49,793 bases of DNA from Apostichopus californicus (GCA_020650975.1 JAIPMN010000302.1:1-49793); one strand, 5' to 3'; positions 12,201 through 27,200 are shown, numbered from the stretch's first letter. Translations and numbers: made by a program. The notes: generated by a model not told the origin, from the letters alone.

Positions 12201-15200
12201 ATGATATATGATTATATTGGTATCACCCACCATCACTTTGAAGATACTGAAATAAAGGAAAAAATTACTGCTTGTACAGTGTCCCGAAAAAAAGGTTCTA
12301 CCATAATCGACCGAATTTCTGTTTGGATAACCAAAATTAGCTATGGAAGTGAAGATGAAGAAGTGTACACCTTAGCTAGCAGAGGTTGGCAAAATTTATT
12401 TATACTTAAATATGAAATCTATATTTTGAACTTCTACCAAAGCAGGAAATGTTTTTTTTTTTTTTAGATCTGTTTCCATCTACTGCTAAATGCATAATTA
12501 AACTGTGTTTCAAAATCAATCAAATTTAAGCACCAACAAACTTGATAGAAATTCAAATGTACCAAAGCTGAAAGACCATACAAATCCACTCTCAACTTTG
12601 CCCAATTCTTAATATTATCTCTGATATCAGCTGTTTTGTTATAATTAACAGACTGAGTTCTTGAAAATACTGCTTACTGTGATTGCAAGAAATTTAAGTT
12701 ACCACTGTGAAAACAGGGAAGATCTCAAACACCATAAGAATGAATACTTTAATCTCCCAATCCATCATATTATAAACTTGAACTTCTTCTTTATTATTAA
12801 AAAAGTAATTTTAAGTAAACCCAGTTCTAGGTCTAGCCCCAGAGTATGATACAATCTGTATAAACAAATATTAAAATGCTACTTGGAGTGTTAGCTCAGT
12901 GGTTAACGCCGGTGCCTTCCAATCATAAGGTCCCCGGTTTGAGTCACTCCAAGATTAATGTATGTCATCCAGTTACAGAGTTGTTGACAATTAACAATTC
13001 ATAATCATGGACGTTAAATATGAATCTGAGAGACTGACTTCGGTCAGCTTGCGGCTTTCATAAGCCAATGAGGCTTCTTCGCGAGTTCCTGCTTGCAGGA
13101 GGATCTAAAACACATACAAATACATACATACATACTTACCCTGTACTTGACATGTTGGTCCAATGATGCCAGCAGGACATATGCAGTTAAAACCTGTAAA
13201 GTCACCCGTAGCATGACAGGTGCCTCCGTTATCACAAGGATTAGAGCTGCACGGATCTGTGGATATCAAGTATAGGAAACCAAATCAGTACACATGCATC
13301 AGATAAATATCTGAGGAAGACTGTTGCTTTTTATAACAAATATCACCTCCGATCATATGGCTACCACTCTTTCACAGCAGATGTACAAAGTCTAGTTCAA
13401 TTTGCACATAAGGTCTTGAATGGGACTGAAGTTGTCGTTGCGTTTGTCACATCAGAAACTGTTGAGGCTAAAAACCAGCTAATCTGTATCTTTCCTATAT
13501 GAATATAAATGGAATTTTTTACGCAGCGTTGAACTGTACAAACGTCTCTTCTTTTCTTTGTGTTCTCAAGTTTTAATCTGATCCATAGTGAAATATGTTA
13601 TAAAATAGTATTTAGAAATCAACCCACTACTACGGTCTTGAATTTGAGAGATAAAGATGACAGAGGAAGGTATAGGATCCTTCTGTCACCTGAATCACAA
13701 TGACAAGAGCAAGTAAACTAAACTACCTGTTTGTCTAGGTAACCATTTATGTCTCAGAATTCAGATGGTTTTATGAATCAGTGGCTACAGTACTGTGCTC
13801 CATTTCTGAGAAAATACTTTTGAAGAGGATTCCCTATTTCCTTGTCATACATTACATCTGTGCTCACTGTATAAACATCTTGTCCAGTGGCTGGCATATA
13901 CTACCCCTCTTCTGTGGGTTAAATTCAGCCAACCACAGAATTAATGAACCTAGATATATTACACTGTCTTGAACATATTGTTGTTTGTTGTTTTGTTAGT
14001 ATCACCAATTATCTCTTGTGGTAAGAGACTGCCTGAGATTCCAATCATTATACTGATCTATGGTACATAAATGAATGAACTTGTAAGTAGTTCCAACAAA
14101 TTTCAGTTGAGTACCTCTCTCTTAAATTTAGTGGGGTTTAAAAGTTACAGGCTTGTGGTTTATATACAGCATAGCTCATGCATCATTGGCTAAGGTATTA
14201 GTTGTTGGTCCAGTTTAATCCACCAATAGGAAAACAGATGGACCACTTAATCAACCAATAGGAATATAGGTAAGAGATTGGACAGATAAGCTGTACAGTG
14301 AGAGTTAGATTTCATGTTTCCACATATTTTCTTTCCCTTAATTTTCCAACTATCTCTGACAGTAGAAATTACATCGTATTATTGCACTGAATATTCAGTG
14401 TCACATGTGTACAGAACTGATCTGAAAAAGTTTGATAGATAACCTGTGTTTTGACAGTTGTTTCCAAAGGAGCCAGATGGGCACTGACACTGAAAGAAGA
14501 GACCCTGACTGAGGGCATTGCAGGTACCTCCCTGCAGGCATGGATTATCAAGGCAAGGATCTAGAAGAGAGATGGATAAGGAAATATTAATCAATTATCT
14601 ACCAGTTCCTGGATATTAATATGAAATATTTCGATTATTGGAAATGACAATTTGTTAAGTTTGATTAGAACGAGAATGGAGATTTATTTTGCTGTGGGTT
14701 CCAGCCATTGACTTTGAGTGCCATAATCTAATAGTATCATTATAACTTTGTTGTAATTGTTACTTTACACCCAGGCAGATATTTCAAGTAACCTCACCAA
14801 GATTTTGGCAGTTTTCACCCAGGTAGTCTGGAGGACGTGTACAATAATATCAGTTTTTTGTAATTGTTACTTAAAACTCAGGCAGATATTTCAAGAAAAC
14901 TCACCAAGATTTTGGCAGTTTTCACCCAGGTAGTCCGAGGGACAGGTACAAGAATATCTTCGAGGGTTGCTATCCAGCGCACAAGTACCTCCATTCTGAC
15001 AAGGATTTGCGAAACATGGATCTGAAATGAAGATTAAAAGCATAACGTAACAAGTGATACTTTACAATATCAACTTCAATTATTTTACAAACGAAAGCAA
15101 ATACACAGTTCTTTTCTGTGTGTATATGGGTGGGTGCTTATGTGTGCATTGAGTTGGGGATAGGTGTGGGGATAGGTGTGGGGATGGGGGTGGTGATGGG

Positions 15201-18200
15201 GATGGGGATGGGGAGGGTGATGTGAAGAGTATTGCATACTGTATAGAGAAGATCTTCCATGTTTTCTCATTTTGCTACCCACTTTCTCTACCTTTAACTC
15301 AAACACAAGTTAATCCATATTTCAAATGAATTTAAAATACACATTTCCTTTGGCTATAAAATGTCCTGTCCAATAATCTAAATACTTTGCTGATTCGATG
15401 GAAGGTAACATTTTCATGGTTGCATGAATAAATGGTTATTACCTGTGTTGAATCCTTCACAATGTATTACCTACACACACTATTTAAATTATGATCAATA
15501 CTTTTTGCGAAAAGTAAGAGAACAATCGTTTAACGGATTAACTACAGATATAGACAAGCTACATATTCCTTAACTTCCCTTTTCTTTCCTTAAATTCTCA
15601 TTTGTGTTTTTGTTAATTGTTTATTCTTCTGTAGAGGTGAGCAGCTTACAATAACATCTAGCTTAAAGTGTGTGAAGACTCGCGCACAAAAAGAAACGTC
15701 TAATGCCGGTAATTTGACCTAGTTTCGAATGAGGTGTAACAGAAGTGTTAAACACCACCATCGATCCCAGAAAAATACACACACAGCTTGCTACCGTCGG
15801 TAATTAATTAGACACTAGTGTACAGTCAGTATATACAGCTGCGGTCATTACCCACAGCATGGTATACAAACGATACAGCGATGGACATCTCAGGTCCAGC
15901 TAAAGATAACAAGGTATCACGTTTCATTACTGTCTGCATTTTGTAGCGACACAAACAAAACGTCACTTGTAAGCAACAGAAAGTTAACTTTTTCAGATGG
16001 CAGCACGCTGTTTGGGGCGAGTCTGCAATGCCTTTAACTCACCTCTCCTCCACTTTCTTGTACATGATACTTTTTTGTTACTCAAATGGAAATAAAGTGT
16101 TGGGAACTGAATGATTTAAACGTGACACACTTACCTCTAGAAGCGCAGTCGGGAAGGAGGAATTCTGATGTGCAAGTACAGCTGAATGACGTCCCAGCCT
16201 GAGTTGGATTACATGTGCCTCCGTTACGGCACGGCAGAGAAGCACAGATTCCTGTGAAATGTCAGAAAAGTTTATGGCTAAGAAATTATGAATATTAAAT
16301 ATATACAAAACTATAATGACACTCTAGGGTGGGGGGGGGCCATTGTGAAATTTTGTTCCAGAAAATTTAAAGCCGAATAATAATTGCTTGCATAAGTTTC
16401 CTGCCCGATGCTACTCTGTGCATTAGTATTTACATATAAACTGCTTGTTGAGTAGACACTATATAAAAGAGCATAATTAACTTATACAACCCAGGCTTGT
16501 TCACTTTGCCCCAGATGCAATCATTACGATCTTCCCTGCCTATAGCAAATACCACCCGAGTCCCCTGTTCTTGGCCCAAAACAGGGGAGATTAAATATCT
16601 ACCCAAGTTGGTAATGCTAGCCATACAGAACGCTCCTCTGTGCAAATTCATGGTTAAACACACAGTGTATTATTTCAGTGGTCAAGCCAAACTTGTCTTC
16701 ACACTCAGGAAAGTAGTGCTGGCCATTAGAGCACTTGTGTTTACAATCATACAGGTGACTGGTCAATTAATTAGGTGTGCTCAAGCATGAATCCAAATGG
16801 CAGTATTTAATGGTACTGTAGTTATATCAGGGAGTTGTTATGGAACAACTCCCTGGTTATATATGCCATCAAGTAACAAATTGTAAATGCTCCATTGAAA
16901 TTGAGGACTGTTTTTCTATAGGTAGGCTTGACCGTCATGCTGGTATGTCTATCTGCATTGTTTCAAATGATTCCTTGGTTTGGTTTCCTTTAATCCCACA
17001 AAATGAAGAATTTAGATATCAGCCTCTACTTTGAATCGGGGTAACCGCATACAATATACTAGATGGTTTTAACAGATACAATATACTAGATAGTTCTACT
17101 GTCACAAAAAGAGCTTTTTAATAAACATTAATATGATTTAAACCACAAGGTTATAATAATATGGGAGAACACCACTGTTCTTAGGGCATTTTATTGTACC
17201 ATATTATGAATGCCAAGCGCAGACTCTGGAAAAATTGAGAAAGTTCGTAACAGATTTTTGTAGCTTTCATACTACGTTAGGAACAAATCCTCATTGGGGT
17301 ACTGTGTAGATTGCTTCATGTTTACAATATTACAGAATAACAGGCTAGTGAATCTGAGAACCGGGATTTCAACATGAATATTAAATAAATATTCGGGTAA
17401 CTTATTACGATCCTGCAATTGAGGGTTAATCTAAGAAGTTGGAACCTACTGGAGAGTTGACAAATAACTCCAAAGAACTCATTTGGACAGGTACAAGAGA
17501 AAGAACCATCACTGGATGATGAAGAGCAGCCTCCTCCATTGATGCAGGGGTTGGACATGCAAGGATCTGTGACATAAAAACAAGGAGGTATGATCAAGAA
17601 CATTTTACAAGAACTTTTAATTATAAGTAAATTTAAAGTAAAATACTTTTAATTAAAGTAAATTTAAAGTAAAATAAAGTAAAATAAAAGTAAAATTAAA
17701 TTTGAACTTAAAGTAAACAAATAGTATTAAATCATGAATTGGTATCATATAAAGAGTGGACCAGCAAAAGATGATATATTTAATTTACAAGGACTCCTTT
17801 TAAAGCATATTAAAGCGAAGTCAAAATTGAATCAATTGATATTATTCGATTGACGAATAAACTAACGTAATGGACAATACAGCTTCAGAGAAATTAATTC
17901 TTGACTGCTTGGATGACATGCAAACATTATACTGCAACTTATCAAAATGTTATAATATCAGTCAAAAGACAATGACGAAATTTTACCTAGAAACTGACAC
18001 AAGGCACCGACGAAACTGTTGCCACAAGAACAGCTGAACTGATTATTCTGAATATCTGGGATGCAGATACCACCGTTGGCACAAGGTGATGAGAAACAGG
18101 GATCTGTGAAGCAAGTTTTAATTGTAATACATGCTGAACAAATATGAATATGTATGTGAAAATATGTTGATTTTAAAAGGTGATCTTTATTTAGTTCTGT

Positions 18201-21200
18201 ACAACTTTGCGACAACAAATGTTTCTGAAAGTTATTTAATTGAGAACTAAATTTAATTCTGAGATGAATTAAACAATTAAATCTCACAAAAGAAAGTAGC
18301 TGTAAGAGAGGTATAAAAGTTTGAGTTATTGGCAACCAGCATGGTCTCAGACTAGCATATTTGGGGGAATAACGATGAATTTTAATGGCACATAGTCAAG
18401 GTACCACAGCAAAATAGTTACCATCAAAGTAAAACCAGATTTGTTGGGAAGATACTGTTTGATGTCTTACAACATCAATATTGGAATATAGTTGAACTCA
18501 TATGTGATCACATATTTGGAGAGATATATTTCTTTTCTCTGTAGCAGATCATAAATCAAAATATCTCCAATGTACAGATCCTGGCAAGCAAATTCAACAC
18601 TTCCCAATCTCAGGGGAGCTTGAACAAGTTCCCCCTTCACTAAGGTGAACAGACGTCCCTGATTATCGGGGACAGTCCCCAATTACAGTGTGCTGTCCCC
18701 AATGAACAAGTGTCCCTGAAAATGTCCCCGATTCATCAAAATGTTCAGGAATTTCGAAAAATATCCCACATTATTAGTAAAATAATTGTAAAAACAAAAT
18801 TCCGGGGAGCAATGCATCAGTAGAAAGGGTGTATCCTATCATGAATGACTTATGGAACTCAGGGAAATCTCAGCTGAATGTTGAAACGGTGAAAGCCATG
18901 CTGCAAGTCAGAACCCATATCAGTATGTCTTGTGTGGAATTCAGCAATAAGCTCAGTAGCACGAATGAAGTATTGAAGAAAATACACTTTTTAGAGAAGT
19001 ACACTAAGACCAATTGATCACGAATTTATGACACAAGCAACTCACAGCTCTCAAAAGTCTAAAATTGATTTAAAAAGTGTTCTAATTATCACCAGTTTAC
19101 ATCTAAGCACCTGAGGCACTTGAACATTTTCCAAAGGGGAGGGGGACACCCCCTCCCCTGGACCCCTCCCCCATATCAGTCACGCAATAAATGTCCCTGA
19201 TTCCAGCCAGGAAAATATGGTCACCTTACCCTTCACGGCATGTGAGGGGTGAAACATGGGGGTGTAAAGTAAAGTAAGAAGGGGGGTCATGTCAGTGTTT
19301 TAAATACTTTGTTCATAGATCAGACATTGTATCTTTATCATATTTGAGACAATATACAGTATGTCTTTCATTACCGATGGGGATCTTCAGAATTTCCGTA
19401 TAGGACGCTGTCATATGGGTCCTAACATTGTCATAGATACGGTTCTGGGTCTTCATGTGCATGATTTACCCGGCTATCAGATCTCAAAGATTTTGTACAA
19501 CATTCTTAATCTTTGTGCTAGTTGTGAAAAATAAGTTTAAACGATCTCATCTTCAATAATTACAAGAAGAATCGCACGTATAAGTTTAGTATGTTCCATC
19601 TCAGAGACTTGGATGCTATTTTACAGACACTCAAAGCTTAAACTCAGTTTAGTGAATGCGACTGAAAATACCTTAAAGAAGCGTTCTGATTCGGTGCTGA
19701 CCAGACATGTGTAAAGTTTCCAAACGAACAATGGATCCCATTTCGTTGGTAAATGTGCCATTGTAGTTATGAGTGGTCATTAGCTCGAATATGTCACACT
19801 TATGTGAATAAGGTTAAAGGGCGGGTACTTTGCCTAGAAGTGTCCATCAGAGATTCCTCAAAGGAATTCTGACTGATTTCAGAGACTGCAGCTTGTCAAG
19901 TCTCTCGGAACTAGACAGGACCAGTATGACAGCGCCCTCTGTTGGTTTGGGGAATGGTTGGAGATCCCCACTGACTTGACAAAACAGCTCAGACCAATTA
20001 ATTAATGACTGGATGACATGCACCAATTTACTTTCTACTTGTTCTGCAACTATGCACAATGTTACTCTTCTGTTAACAGTCAATATATAATGACGAAAGA
20101 GAAACAAAATTACCTCTAGACTGACACAAATCTCCCATGAAATTGTCGACACAAAAACAGCTGAACTGATTATTCCGAAAATCTGGGAGGCAGATACCAC
20201 CGTTGGAACAAGGTGATGAGGAACAGGGATCTGTTTGGCAAAGGCAAAAATCTTGTCATGTTAGGATAGATGTGACATTGGCTGAAATTGACCGGCTTTT
20301 GTAAAATTCTTTAAAATTTGGAACGTTATCATGCAGCTCATAGCTGTGCTATATATTTCACAGAATTGTGTCTCGGAAAAAAACATAAGGGAAGACACAT
20401 TATATCAGTACTTATTGAGTGTTACATTTCTGGACATAGACAGTGCAGCAAGTGACATTAATAGCATGTACAGCCTGTCAGCCTGGCTAGAAATATTATA
20501 TCACTGGGAGCAAACAGTAAAAAGAATAATGATCTTTACCATTAACTTCCTTTTGCTCATCATCATGTTTTATTCCTAGTATCAACAAAGTAACATTAGC
20601 TAAAATGACTTTCTTAACACCAATCATATGAATTCTACATACAAGTGTTAGAATTTTTATCCCTTAGTTTTACAATCTTTAAGATTTATTGTTAACGTTC
20701 TCTTGCCATGAAAACATTCAGTAAAAATACTTTCTCCTTAGGTTTGGAACATAACCCTTTAATTTATTCAAAAGTTCTTGCATGCAGTGAAATAAAGGGA
20801 AGAAATTATCACTTCTTCTTTACTAAAAGGGTTTCTGATTCATGTTTATTCATGAGCTCACAGAAACAATAATGACAGATATAACCAGTTATGAATATGA
20901 TTTTTTTTAGTATTTGGGTATAGCTAAGAATGCATGTTGGATGTTCCTTTCATCTAGTACTTTTATCACTTATTTTCATCTCACCCATAAATTGGCATTG
21001 ATCTCCTTGAAAATTGGGATTACAGAGGCAGAAGAAGCTCAACCCTTGACTATCAGCAGAAAAACAGGAGCCTCCATTAAGACATGGCGATGAGAAGCAA
21101 GGATCTGTGTAGGAGGTTCAAAACAGTAGAATCATTCTTTACAATGCTGCTTATATTTCTATCATCTCCTGCCTCATATATTAACGAACATAAAAAATAT

Positions 21201-24200
21201 TTGTTAAATGTTGCGTAAGCATCATAACAAATGAAGGTAACACTCTACCTGGTACATGAAAGATATTATAACTGTTGAAAAAAGTGTGAGAACAAACATT
21301 CAAATACCTGGAGATAGCACTCTATAGCTGTTACGTAAAATATATATTAATTGTAATTGTTGAAAATATTGCCAGATGGAATTATCAATACCTGGAGATA
21401 GCACTCTATAGCTGTTACATAAAATATATATTAATTGTAATTGTTGAAAATATTGCCAGAAGGAATATTCAATACCTGAAGATAGCACTCTATAGCTGTT
21501 ACATAAAATATATATTAATTGTAATTGTTGAAAATATTGCCAGATGGAATATTCAATACCTGGAGATAGCACTCTATAGCTGTTACATAAAATATATATT
21601 AATTGTAATTGTTGAAAATATTGCCAGATGGAATATTCAATACCTGAAGAAAAAACATTGTACAAAAGAACTATTGTAACTGTTGAATGTAAAAGTATCA
21701 GAACAAATGCTCTAGGACTACCTGAAGTAAGCTTTCTGTTACATTTCAAAAGTGAAAAACAACAATTAACAATAAGTAAAAACAATTTCATTGTACTAAG
21801 GTCTGATTTAATATGCATGTGAAATGGTGAAATTGGTAATATTGTCAAGTGTTTGGACATGTCTGATGGTAAACATCTTATGAGAAATTGTTCATAGAGC
21901 TGTCAGACGACAAAATTTCCACTAGCTATTAGGGTCCACACATACTTTTAAAGTTGTACAATCTGTTTTTGCATTAATTGAAATGAAATTGGCTCACTCA
22001 CTGGCTATTGTCAAGGGACATACTTATACAGCACGTAAAACGAGTCGTCAAAATGCGTAAAAGAAGCCTTCCTTACCTGGTGTTTGACAGTTTGAGCCAA
22101 TAAATCCCTGTTGGCAGGAACACATGTACTGTGAGCCTATAACATCTGAGGTACAAACACCGTTGTTTAAACAAGGAGATGAAGAACAGGGCTCTGCAGT
22201 AGAAGTGAGATATCCAATTTCATACCGTTGATATAATGTAATAATATCGTAAACCAGGATATTCCAACTGTTCCCTTTGATGACAATATTCTATTCAATT
22301 CAAATTCAACTGATTTCAAATATCTTTTCTCGTTTGCACACAACAGTGTGGTATACAACCAAAAATAATTGATACACGGTGGACACTAGAAAACAGACAA
22401 CAAGAGTTGTTTATCAAGTTAGTGACCACAAGAAAAAAAATATTAAACCAGAAATACAGGAAAAAAACTCTAACAACAAACGTAAAACAATTCTGAATGC
22501 CATTGTCTATAACTAGTTAATAGGATTTCAAGTTATTTTGGAATTCAAAATAATGACATAAAGGGATGTCACAGAATCAAAGGGAAAAAAAACACTAAAT
22601 TATATGTTATCTATCTGAACATGTGCAAAACCTCTTTATAGAGATAGACTTTGTATTCCAGCCATTTGAATTGGTGATCCGGCTGAGATATATCTTAGTT
22701 TTTAATGGCTTAGTAACTTCATAACTTTGCATAGCATTTCGCTAGTTGAAACTATATAATTTTCTCTCTGACATGGAAAAAGTACATTATTGAATGTAAA
22801 GTTTTGCTTTACAATCAAATATCATACATTGCCATGACGGTCAAACCCGCCTATAGACAAACAGTCCTCCTCAAATTAACTGTAGCATTTATTTGTTACT
22901 TGATAGCATAAACTACCCAAATACTGCTATTAGGATGAATCCTTGAGTGCACCAAATTAATTGACCAGTCACCTGTATGATTGTAAACACAAGTGCTTTA
23001 ATGGCCAGCACTACTTTCCTGTGTGTGAAGACAAGTTTGGCTTGACCACTGAAATAGTACACTATGTGTTTAATCATGAACTTGTGCATAGGAGTGTTCA
23101 GTATGGCTAGCATTACCAACTGGGGTAGATATTCAATCTCCCATGCTTTTGGCCAAAAACAGGGGACTCGGGGGATATTTGCTATAGGCAGGGAAGATCG
23201 TAATGGCAATGAAAAATTTAGCTTGTGGTGAGTATTAAAGAGAATTCACCATGATTTTTATCTTTGGCAATGCTTTTTATAACAAACCTGGGAACTGGCA
23301 TGTGCTGCCTTTGTATTCGTCAGGACAAACACACTGAAACGATCCTGTCCCAATGTTTCCAAGGCATGTACCTCCATTATCACATGGACTATTGCCGCAC
23401 GGATCTAAGATAAACAGAGAAGAAACAAATGATGCCATGTGAGTGCAACCATTTCAATTGAAATATTAACTGTTGACCCCACTGAGTGTTATATTTATAT
23501 TGCATGTCCATATTTAATTCTTCACTGCTATATAAACTTTGGGTACCTTAACAGTCTGATCAGAAACCAAGCTTATCAGGAGACAAAATGCTGCTAAAAT
23601 TAGCCTAAACATCGTTGAAAGAATATTATACTTTTTTTCATAGAGTTTAACAGTATGAATAATCGATCCAATCAATAAAAATACAATAAAATCTGCCGCG
23701 CAACGCAACCTCCCCCACCCACTGTGTCCCTTCCACATTTAGTACAAAGCAACTACTGACTACTCTACTTACCCTGAAATTGACAGAGATTACCCTCAAA
23801 GAATCTGTCACAAAGACACTGGAATTGATTACTTGTTCCAAGTCTGATGCAGGTACCATTTTCACAAGGAGATGATAAGCATGGATCTGAAACCAAAGTC
23901 ACCATTTGAGTGCATTATAGTGATGCATAATCTCTAGTGCATGTATGCACTAGTACACATCCGTAAATAAGGACAACTTTTTTGTAAAATATATTTACCA
24001 AACCAACCAGTCTCATTAGACAATTAATAGCTATGCTTTGTTTTAAATGCATTAATTATTCTGTTTGCTGCCTTTAAGTCATAAAAACCGCATCATGCGT
24101 TCAATCTTGACGGTCAAAATAATCATTTATTGATACTGTTGTGTAGTAAATAATCACACCATCATGATGATGTGTTTGGCCAGAATTTTGGCCCATTTCC

Positions 24201-27200
24201 AGAGTTTGAGAGAATGAGAAATTTAAACAATAACACTGCCTTTGTTTTATCCAAACCATTTATCAGAAGCAGACATCTGCAGGTGTATTGAGTGTTCATA
24301 ACTGTACATTAGGATGTATGCATCAGGACTACACTACTATATGCCTAGCACCATTATGGATTGCATTTATCTCTCATATCACCCTCTCTCTCAAATAACG
24401 TTCTCATAGCATTGTGAGCCATTAGAAGGAGACATGAAATATGCATGTGATTCTCTGAAATATGTATGCAATTCTCTGAAATATGTCATATATGCAGATC
24501 ATGGCATTCATTCCTATTCAATAGTCTTAAAAGATATCACTGCTTTGGGAAAAATGAACTTCGAGAAGTTGCCGCAGCGATGTACTTACCAGGTGGAATA
24601 TCACAGGTAGATCCTGAATAGCCATCAATACAATTACAGAAGAAACTAACTCCACCCGGAATTTCAAACGGCGTACAACTACCACCAAACTGACAGGGAT
24701 TGTTTGGAAAACACGGATTATCTGTGATAAAATGAATGAAAGGAATAAAAATGCAGATTAATGAGAGAATAGTTTGATTTCATCCAGAACAAATGAATAT
24801 TAAAGTTTGTTTCATAATTTGAAGTGAAACTTATTAACTAGTTATGATGGTTATTTCGAATTGAGGGATAGCATCAAATATCTGCCAAACGCAACTCACA
24901 AGGCTGCTGTAAAGCACTTAAGTTTATTAAGTTTATAAGCTTATTTCACTATTTCAAGAAATATTTAATCTTTAATACATGAACAGGAATGCTACATAAT
25001 CTCAATAGTTAAATCTTGGAAAAGCTGAAATTCATTAATGGATCAGCAAATATCTATACCAGACCGATTCAGATATATGATCACAAGCTTGCTTGAAATA
25101 ACAAAATCAGGGATTAATTTATTCAGTATCACATAGTTAAATGCTACTTAAAATGGTCTAATTGCAATGCAACTACAACAATGCATCATGCCAGTTTTTA
25201 ACACAGGAATCATGCTGATAGAACATCATGATAGACAAACTTCAGAACCTTCAAACTGCTGCACAAATTATGAAAACTAACTTATTCCCTGAAAATATCA
25301 ACCTTAGAGTCACAATAACTTTAACAGAATTAAACAGTGGATTTTCACATGCCTCAGTAACTTCATCAAGTGATTTAGTTCACAGCCCATCAACAAGAGC
25401 ACTGCTACACATATTGTTCTCATTCTCAACATACACTAGCCTGTATAGAATTAACCTTTCATGAACACAATCAACAAGTACTTCCTTGTCCACAAAACTA
25501 GCTTAAGGAAGACTAAAAAACCTTACCTACCACATTTATATGCACCATGGAAAACTACTCAAATCTCTTCTCTACGCTAAATTATTATAAAGAAGCGGTG
25601 TTGAACCAAACAGGTCCACTGCTTAGTTACTAGAATCAATGTCCACTTGGTTTATACCAAGCTCTAGGAGGTTGGTCTGATATTTATTGATCCATTGCAA
25701 CTTTACTTGTAATTTACCTATTAAAATAGTTTTGTAAAATTGTAGCAGATATTTTTACCAAATGCAACCAGCTGCTCTAACAGGACCCCAGGAGACACTG
25801 AGAGATACCAGGAGTAAAATCAGCCTATAAAGTTAAATGTACAGTCAAGTCACAATTTGAAAACAAGTGGCTTCATACTCACCATGCTGACAAATGTCAC
25901 CAAAGAATGAGTCCATACAGGAACACACAACCCTGTCTGTAAAGCTACATTGTCCTCCATTCAGACATGTACTAGTTTCACACGGGTCAGGATCTGTATA
26001 CAAATTAAATAAATGTTTGTTTGGCAAGTATCAGACACAGATGTCCATAATACACACATATGGACTTAATGCATAAAAAATAGCAGCAACATATATGTAT
26101 ACCAATGAGTATGAGGTGTATGGGTTTCACTTGAGGGTGTCTGTGAATCAGTAAAATCCAATGATTTTGTCAGAGTTTGTATTGTCCTATACCGATGGTC
26201 GCAAACTATCGGGCATGAAAAATTGTCAGTGGGACACAGGATTTTCCTAGAGGTAAGAAAATTTATCTTCAGTTTTCCGAGCTTGATGATGGGGATTGAT
26301 TATTACGCTTATTTTTACTTTCAACCAAGTCAATAGTTCAAGCTAGCTTTTATGCATTCTGAGCATTGATTCTGAGGGGTGGGTGGGGGGTTGTGGGTGG
26401 GGGTGGGGTGGGGGGGTAGCATGGCTCAGTCCTTATGGAAGATCTGGGGCTGTGGGACAAAAAGGTTGCAGATTGCTGTCCTACACATGTTAATCAATAC
26501 CTTTTTGACTGTGATAAATATCATTTCAATAGATTTTATTATCTCCCAAAAATGTTCAGTATCTGAAAAGTTAAAGAATATTTATGTCAGTTTATTTTTC
26601 TGTTACTGCTAGGTCTTTGGCTGGTTTAATATACTGCCTCTGTGGATCAGAGAATAATTATTTTGGACTCACTGCATGTATCCTTCATATGAAGAATATA
26701 TGACGCTTTGCAAGTACTTCTTTTCTTCTTTTATGACAAAAACACTGGTAATTAACGACCTACGTTTCATTTATCACAGTACAGTATAATGCAATCACAG
26801 GGGTATAACTCAAGTTGTTTTGCTTTGAATTAGCTTTATGCAGCTAGCCACGATAGGGATTCAGCTAGCTAAGGTACTGCTACTTAAACTCATCTGTCAG
26901 TGAGTTTACCATGCAATTATCCATAAGGTAATACACGGTCAGCTGATGACAATGGGCCAATCAGATATGAGAAATTTTAAACAAGTTTGAATGAAATTTA
27001 CCTTCGCAATCATATTCCATACACTGCACAATATCACCTTCACCATTAACATTTTCCAGAGTAAAAACAGGATTGGAGAATTGGTTTCTGGAGAAGCGAA
27101 CGCAGACGAATGGTACTTCGCTGCAGGTCACAGAGGTCAAATCCAAAGATCCTGTTATTCCCTCTAGGATGAGATTAGAGCCTGCTACCAGGCTACGCTG

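Noticed and set aside
12883..12953. Functional tRNA gene
   Set aside because: Acceptor-like ends and A/B boxes are present, but the T arm does not pair and the segment continues into a body and simple-repeat tail, as in a SINE.
16497..16790. Plus-strand protein gene shared with 22913-23209
   Set aside because: The similarity extends over non-coding flanks and the two copies are a dispersed repeat. No domain or starts and stops in common beyond the repeat are seen.
19847..20200. Separate minus-strand gene of 117 codons
   Set aside because: The frame covers EGF exon 21 in a wrong frame; the correct frame gives a full six-cysteine EGF.
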